Shown: in pieces, positions 14,638 to 18,865 of the stretch
Layout of the letters: each line of letters opens with the position of its first letter
Position numbering within the stretch: position 1 is the stretch's first letter
Assembly (NCBI GenBank): GCA_027065935.1
Contig: JAMONI010000025.1
Span: 1-18,865 of the forward strand
DNA: 18,865 bases
Source of the DNA: Flavobacteriales bacterium
Lineage (GTDB): Bacteria > Bacteroidota > Bacteroidia > Flavobacteriales > Flavobacteriaceae
Direction of reading: 5' to 3'
Program-made: the position numbers and the translations under genes
The notes under the pieces: generated by a model
Seen by the model: only the letters and a program-made list of their open reading frames with translations
Told to the model about the DNA's origin: nothing
The model's database searches: none

Positions 14638-15915
14638 ATGGAGAAAGAAACTTTGCAAACGGTGACCTACTGCGAAAGCGCCATGTCGTGTGCAACTTGC
14701 GTATATGCCGGAACCTGCGATTTGAACGGCGTAAACAAATTAACCGTATATGACATTTTCGGAAAGATTCCTTTGCCCTCCACGGAAGATTTTTTTCCTT
14801 TCGTGGAAGTGCGGTTCAAAAATACCCGGAAAGATTTTTTTCATATCGAAACCAATAAATTTTACGTAGGCATGCCCGTATTGGTGGAAGCCGAAAAAGG
14901 CTACGACTTGGGCGTGATTTCGGCCGCGGGCGAAACGGCACGCCTTATCTTCAGAGAACGCGGTTTAAGCACAAACGCCGAAGAATACAGAAAAGTGTAT
15001 CGGGCCGCCTATCAAAAAGAAATCGATCTGTGGCAACAACTCCGAAGTAAGGAAGAAGACGTAAAAATACGCGCCCGACGCATAGCCGAAAGTTTGGGCT
15101 TGGTTATGAAAATTTCCGATGTGGAATATCAAGCCGACGGCTCCAAAGTAACTTTTTATTACACGGCCGAAGAACGCGTGGATTTCAGGGAATTGATTAA
15201 GATTTTAGCCAAAGAATTTTCCACCCGGATAGAAATGCGTCAAATAGGGTACCGGCAGGAAGCGGCCCGGTTGGGCGGAATAGGAAGTTGCGGCCGGGAA
15301 TTATGCTGCGCCACTTGGTTGACCGACTTTAGAAGCGTCACCACTCAAGCCGCCAAATACCAGCAATTGGCCCTAAACCCTTCCAAACTCACAGGGCAGT
15401 GCGGCAAACTGAAATGTTGCCTCAACTTCGAATTGGATGCCTACAAATCCGCTTTGACCGAGTTTCCCGATACCAATATCATCCTGTCCACCGAAAAAGG
15501 CGAAGCCAAATCCGTCAAAGTCGATGTGTTCAAAAAAATGGTCTGGTACGCCTATACCGATAAAGAAAACGCCAACGTAGTTTACAAATTGGGCGTGGAC
15601 CAAGTCAATGAAATCATCCAACTGAACAAACAAAACAAAAAATCGGCGCCCTTGGAAATGTATGCCGAAGACCTGAAGATAGAAACCGCCCTCGAATGGA
15701 CATCGGGCGGTAACGAAACCGACTTCGACAGCCTGACAAGATTTGACGAACAAGACAAAAAACAAAAGAACAAAGGAAAACGAAATCGCAAGCATAATAA
15801 AAAAGACCGGAAAAACGCTAAAACCAATCAAAAAGCGCAAAACCGGAACGGAAATCCCAAAAGGCGAAAAAAAATCCATGTCAAGAAAAAAAAGAATAAT
15901 ACCAAAGAAAATTAA
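14638..15915 (+). CDS. ricT: PSP1/RicT-family iron-sulfur protein
   Basis: RicT (YaaT/PSP1) family protein of 425 residues. In Bacillus it works with RicA and RicF in an Fe-S complex affecting RNase Y-dependent mRNA processing; the role in Bacteroidota, which lack that complex in its known form, is unclear. Cysteines lie in an N-terminal cluster (C12, C18, C21, C27) and in the conserved core pairs GSCGRELCCATWL (C218, C223, C224) and GQCGKLKCCLNFE (C255, C260, C261). The PSP1 core VEVRFKNTRKDFF to VLVEAEKGYDLGVI spans about 56-95. Residues about 372-425 are a Lys/Arg/Asn-rich disordered tail, likely RNA-binding or a variable extension. Start: ATG at 14638 lies 6 nt from a perfect -7 box, so either the mRNA is leaderless or translation starts at ATG 14683, giving MSCATCVYAG, which resembles the usual family N-terminus. 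The 3' end overlaps gldH by 38 nt. Confidence 0.93.
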   Translation: MEKETLQTVTYCESAMSCATCVYAGTCDLNGVNKLTVYDIFGKIPLPSTEDFFPFVEVRFKNTRKDFFHIETNKFYVGMPVLVEAEKGYDLGVISAAGETARLIFRERGLSTNAEEYRKVYRAAYQKEIDLWQQLRSKEEDVKIRARRIAESLGLVMKISDVEYQADGSKVTFYYTAEERVDFRELIKILAKEFSTRIEMRQIGYRQEAARLGGIGSCGRELCCATWLTDFRSVTTQAAKYQQLALNPSKLTGQCGKLKCCLNFELDAYKSALTEFPDTNIILSTEKGEAKSVKVDVFKKMVWYAYTDKENANVVYKLGVDQVNEIIQLNKQNKKSAPLEMYAEDLKIETALEWTSGGNETDFDSLTRFDEQDKKQKNKGKRNRKHNKKDRKNAKTNQKAQNRNGNPKRRKKIHVKKKKNNTKEN

Positions 15916-16405
15916 GTGGATATGGCTCGTACTCGGGTTTGTATCGTGTTCGGGACGTATTATTGAATACAAAACTTTCAAACCGTTGAAAAACAACGCA
16001 TGGTACCGAACCGATACGGTACGGTTTCAATATACACCCGAAAAACCGGGCTTAAAAAACCTTTATTTTTACCTGGAAAACACCGAAGATTATCCCTACA
16101 GCAACATTTTTATCATTGCCAAGACCCGGTACGACAACAAATTGATAATCGACACCTTGGAATACCGGATGACCGACGGTCACGGACGGTGGTTGGGAAA
16201 AAAAGTCCGCAATACGGTGGAAAATTTATTGGTGTTCAAAACGGGACTACAACTCGAAGCCAATCGGGAATTGGAAGTAAGTTTGGAACCCGCCACACGC
16301 CGCATCGACCGTATTGAAGGCGACTCGGTTTTACCCGGTGTGGCCGGGATAGGATTAATCGTCGAACCGGTTAAAAATTTTGCGGATGAAAAAGAAAACA
16401 ACTAA
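15878..16405 (+). CDS. gldH: Gliding motility lipoprotein GldH
   Basis: Lipoprotein needed for gliding in Bacteroidota; GldH acts with the type IX secretion/gliding machinery in the cell envelope. Starting at ATG 15878 the product has 175 residues: a basic N-terminus (MSRKKRIIPKK), a hydrophobic segment (WIWLVLGFVS) and lipobox Cys24. The mature protein continues IIEYKTFKPLKNNAWYRTDT and VRFQYTPEKPGLKNLYFYL, matching the family pattern of a beta-rich periplasmic domain, and ends GVAGIGLIVEPVKNF. The frame is open further upstream to 15743, but that extension is only the A-rich out-of-frame reading of the ricT tail and would hide the lipoprotein signal. It overlaps ricT by 38 nt and the PBP gene by 20 nt, so expression is probably coupled. 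GldH occurrence does not prove gliding; other gld genes are outside the window. Confidence 0.88.
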   Translation: MSRKKRIIPKKIKWIWLVLGFVSCSGRIIEYKTFKPLKNNAWYRTDTVRFQYTPEKPGLKNLYFYLENTEDYPYSNIFIIAKTRYDNKLIIDTLEYRMTDGHGRWLGKKVRNTVENLLVFKTGLQLEANRELEVSLEPATRRIDRIEGDSVLPGVAGIGLIVEPVKNFADEKENN

Positions 16406-18683
16406 ACCTTCTTTCAAATCTTACGTAATCAAATTGTGGATGCTGTTTTTTGCAGGCATCGGTTTGATTGCCCTGCTTTTTTGGATGGCAGCACAAGGAT
16501 GGTTGGGCTATATGCCCGACTTTAAAGCCTTGGAAAATCCGCAAACCTCTTTAGCCACGGAAATCATTTCCGCCGACGGACAAACGCTGGGAAAGTTTTT
16601 TCGTCAAAACCGGACACCCGTTAGCTTTGAAGAACTACCGCCACATTTAATTAATGCACTCACTTCCACCGAAGACGAACGCTTTTACGACCATCCGGGC
16701 ATTGATGCCAAATCCACCGTAAGAGCGGTGGTATTTTTAGGCAAAAAAGGTGGAGGAAGCACCATAACCCAACAATTAGCCAAACTCTTGTTTCATAAAG
16801 AAGGTTCCAAAAACATTCTCGAACGCATTATTCAAAAAATCAAAGAAATCGTTATAGCCACCCGTTTGGAACGTAAATATACCAAAGAGGAAATTCTGGC
16901 GATGTATTTAAACACCTACGATTGGGGACATCAGGCCGTAGGTATTCGCTCGGCGGCACGCATATATTTCGGCAAAGAACCGCAAGATTTGGACATCCAC
17001 GAATCGGCACTCTTGGTGGGAATGCTCAAAAATTCTTCACTTTACAATCCGGTAAGCAAAGAACGCCGAGACTTGGTCTTGCAAAGACGCAATGTGGTCT
17101 TTCACCAAATGTACCGCAACGGATATCTCACCGAAAAAGAAAAAGATTCATTACAAAAACTTCCGTTGGGATTAAACTACACACCCGAACTGCACAATAC
17201 CGGAATCGCCACTTATTTTCGCGAAAAAGTGCGCCGGTTTATGAAACAGTGGATCAAGGATAATCCCAAAGCGGACGGCAGTTATTACAACATTTATACC
17301 GACGGCTTGAAAATATACACCAGCATTGATGCACGCTTGCAACGCAACGCCGAACTGGCCGTAGCGGAACACATGAAAAATCTGCAAAAAGAGTTTTTTC
17401 GTCAAGGCCGGAAAAACAAAACCTTCCCCTTTGCCGACCTTAGCGCCAAACAAATAGAAAGGCTGATGCAACGGGCGATGAAACAGTCCGAAAGATGGCG
17501 GGCGATGAAAAAAGCCGGAATTCCCGAAGACTCCATCCGGCAAAGCTTTTTCGTCAAGCAAAAAATGCGCATTTTTTCGTGGAACGGTGATATCGATACT
17601 TTGATGACCCCTTACGACAGCATCAGGTACTACAAATCATTTTTGCGCGCGGGATTAATGTCCATGGAACCTTCCACCGGATTTGTCAAAGCCTGGGTGG
17701 GAGGCATTAACTTTAAGCATTTCAAATACGACCACGTGGACCAAGGCGCTCGTCAAGTGGGTTCTACGTTCAAACCCTTCGTTTATGCCACGGCCATCGC
17801 CCAAAAACATCTGTCGCCCTGCGATTCGTTTCCCAATACGCCCTACACCATCAAAAAAGGCCGGTGGGGATTGACCAAATCTTGGTCTCCCAAAAATGCA
17901 GGCGGACAATACGGCGGATGGCTCACGCTGAAAGAAGCATTGGCCAATTCCGTCAACGTGATAACCGCCCGCCTGATAGACATGGTAGGCCCCAAACCGG
18001 TTATCGATTTGGCCAAACAAATGGGCATCAAAAGCGAAATTCCCTACGCACCGTCCATCGCTCTGGGTACGCCCGACATCACTTTGTTTGAAATGGTGGG
18101 CGCTTTCAACACCTTTGCCAATCAAGGACAATATATCGAGCCGGTATATATTCTTCGCATTGAAGACAAAAACGGCAAGGTGTTGTATGAATACAAGCCC
18201 GTAACGCGTGATGTGTTAAGCCCCCAAATCGCTTATGTAGTGACCAACCTGTTGGAAGGCGTCACGCAATACGGATCGGGCCAAAGGTTACGACACACGG
18301 GAATGAAAAATCACCCGGTATATAAGCGGGTGGTCACAGGGTATCCGTATGCCTTTAGAAATGCCATCGCCGGCAAAACGGGTACCACGCAAAACCAATC
18401 GGACGGTTGGTTCATCGCCTATGTGCCTAATTTGGTTACCGGTGTTTGGGTGGGAGGTGAAGATCGTTCGGTGCATTTCCGGAGCATCGCTTACGGACAA
18501 GGCGCTACCATGGCATTGCCTATTTGGGCGGTTTATATGAAAAAGAACTATGCCGATGAAGAATTGGGAATTTCCAAAAAACCATTCAAAAAACCTCAAG
18601 GCATAGATATCAATTTGGATTGCGACAAAAAAGAAAACGAAGAACAAAACCAACCCGAAGATTCGCCTTTGGAAGACTTATAA
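16386..18683 (+). CDS. mrcA: Class A penicillin-binding protein (PBP1A-type)
   Basis: Bifunctional peptidoglycan synthase, inner-membrane anchored with its catalytic domains in the periplasm. From ATG 16386 it has 765 residues; a TTG at 16380 would add two. A single membrane segment spans about 18-41 ([20 protein letters not shown]). The GT51 glycosyltransferase domain has [14 protein letters not shown] with catalytic Glu96 and [15 protein letters not shown]. The transpeptidase domain has the SxxK serine in [10 protein letters not shown] (Ser460, Lys463), the SVN triad (522-524) and KTGTT (664-668). A Lys/Arg-rich helical insert at about 330-395 ([29 protein letters not shown]) lies between the two domains, as in other Bacteroidota homologues. 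The C-terminal tail is acidic ([17 protein letters not shown]). It overlaps gldH by 20 nt, and ruvB starts 2 nt after its stop. Confidence 0.96.
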   Translation: MKKKTTKPSFKSYVIKLWMLFFAGIGLIALLFWMAAQGWLGYMPDFKALENPQTSLATEIISADGQTLGKFFRQNRTPVSFEELPPHLINALTSTEDERFYDHPGIDAKSTVRAVVFLGKKGGGSTITQQLAKLLFHKEGSKNILERIIQKIKEIVIATRLERKYTKEEILAMYLNTYDWGHQAVGIRSAARIYFGKEPQDLDIHESALLVGMLKNSSLYNPVSKERRDLVLQRRNVVFHQMYRNGYLTEKEKDSLQKLPLGLNYTPELHNTGIATYFREKVRRFMKQWIKDNPKADGSYYNIYTDGLKIYTSIDARLQRNAELAVAEHMKNLQKEFFRQGRKNKTFPFADLSAKQIERLMQRAMKQSERWRAMKKAGIPEDSIRQSFFVKQKMRIFSWNGDIDTLMTPYDSIRYYKSFLRAGLMSMEPSTGFVKAWVGGINFKHFKYDHVDQGARQVGSTFKPFVYATAIAQKHLSPCDSFPNTPYTIKKGRWGLTKSWSPKNAGGQYGGWLTLKEALANSVNVITARLIDMVGPKPVIDLAKQMGIKSEIPYAPSIALGTPDITLFEMVGAFNTFANQGQYIEPVYILRIEDKNGKVLYEYKPVTRDVLSPQIAYVVTNLLEGVTQYGSGQRLRHTGMKNHPVYKRVVTGYPYAFRNAIAGKTGTTQNQSDGWFIAYVPNLVTGVWVGGEDRSVHFRSIAYGQGATMALPIWAVYMKKNYADEELGISKKPFKKPQGIDINLDCDKKENEEQNQPEDSPLEDL

Positions 18684-18685
18684 TT

Positions 18686-18865
18686 ATGGATTTTCACAAA
18701 CCGAACAAGCAAAATTGGGACCCCGATGCTTTGGAGTTTGAAAAAAAACTCCGCCCTTTGACCTTCGACGATTTTACGGGTCAAGAACAAATAATCGAAA
18801 ACCTGAAAATCTTTGTAGAAGCCGCCAATCGCCGGGGTGAGGCATTGGATCATACGCTGTTTCAC
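18686..18865 (+). CDS. ruvB: Holliday junction branch migration helicase RuvB (N-terminal part)
   Basis: The first 60 codons read [11 protein letters not shown], then [20 protein letters not shown] and [20 protein letters not shown], the conserved RuvB beginning just before the Walker A region. RuvB is the AAA+ motor that drives branch migration with RuvA. The gene runs off the window, so the ATPase motifs are not visible. It begins 2 nt after the PBP stop and is likely in the same transcript. Confidence 0.9.
   Translation, partial: MDFHKPNKQNWDPDALEFEKKLRPLTFDDFTGQEQIIENLKIFVEAANRRGEALDHTLFH

Noticed and set aside
15743..15877. N-terminal extension of gldH from the upstream ATG at 15743
   Set aside because: It is an out-of-frame reading of the ricT Lys/Asn-rich tail and would bury the lipoprotein signal sequence of GldH.
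15373..15996. 207-codon minus-strand open frame opposite ricT
   Set aside because: Hydrophobic Phe-rich product arises from the complement of the Lys-rich ricT tail; no motif and no start context.

Overview
The window looks like a chromosomal segment of a Bacteroidota bacterium, most likely of the Flavobacteriales or a neighbouring lineage. Three things support this. GldH, a gliding-motility lipoprotein restricted to Bacteroidota, is encoded. HPPK is fused to a deoxynucleoside kinase, an arrangement I recall from flavobacteria. Promoter-like elements follow the Bacteroidota TTTG / TAnnTTTG pattern, with no Shine-Dalgarno sites in front of the genes. A one-piece pyruvate:ferredoxin oxidoreductase and a DUF1931 double-histone-fold protein are less typical of aerobic marine flavobacteria and hint at a low-oxygen or warm habitat, but species cannot be fixed from the sequence.

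Left block, minus strand (about 1-5975): a secreted S41 peptidase comes first. A candidate promoter then precedes a tight three-gene cassette: a small outer-membrane beta-barrel protein, a 688-residue secreted YwqK/MORN-like repeat protein, and a 514-residue paralogue of it. Gaps inside the cassette are 13 and 5 nt. A further reading frame seems to start at the left edge. The two paralogues share an N-terminal module with a Cys-x-Cys pair at identical positions, and both carry a C-terminal region that I read tentatively as FlgT/CsgG-like. This envelope cassette is the least understood and most interesting coding unit here.

Middle block (about 5976-7717): an AT-rich, low-density stretch with only one convincing intact gene, ssb (+), which has its own promoter and terminator. 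On both sides lie minus-strand remnants whose protein-like segments can only be joined across frameshifts, so they look like decayed genes. An 8-bp inverted repeat sits just upstream of the ssb promoter, and a 13-bp direct repeat brackets the whole ssb unit.

Right block (7718-18865): nifJ (+) stands alone between a good promoter and a terminator. It converges on a minus-strand bacterial histone-fold gene (DUF1931) that has its own terminator. From a shared divergent intergenic region a compact plus-strand series begins: folK-dNK, tsaB and tatD-like (folate/nucleotide salvage, tRNA t6A, metal-dependent DNase). After a new promoter come ricT, gldH, a class A PBP and ruvB (cut by the window edge). 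Most neighbours in this series overlap or are separated by only a few bases. The series is mainly housekeeping, with cell-envelope and gliding functions embedded in it.

No rRNA, tRNA, CRISPR array, insertion sequence or phage gene was recognised.
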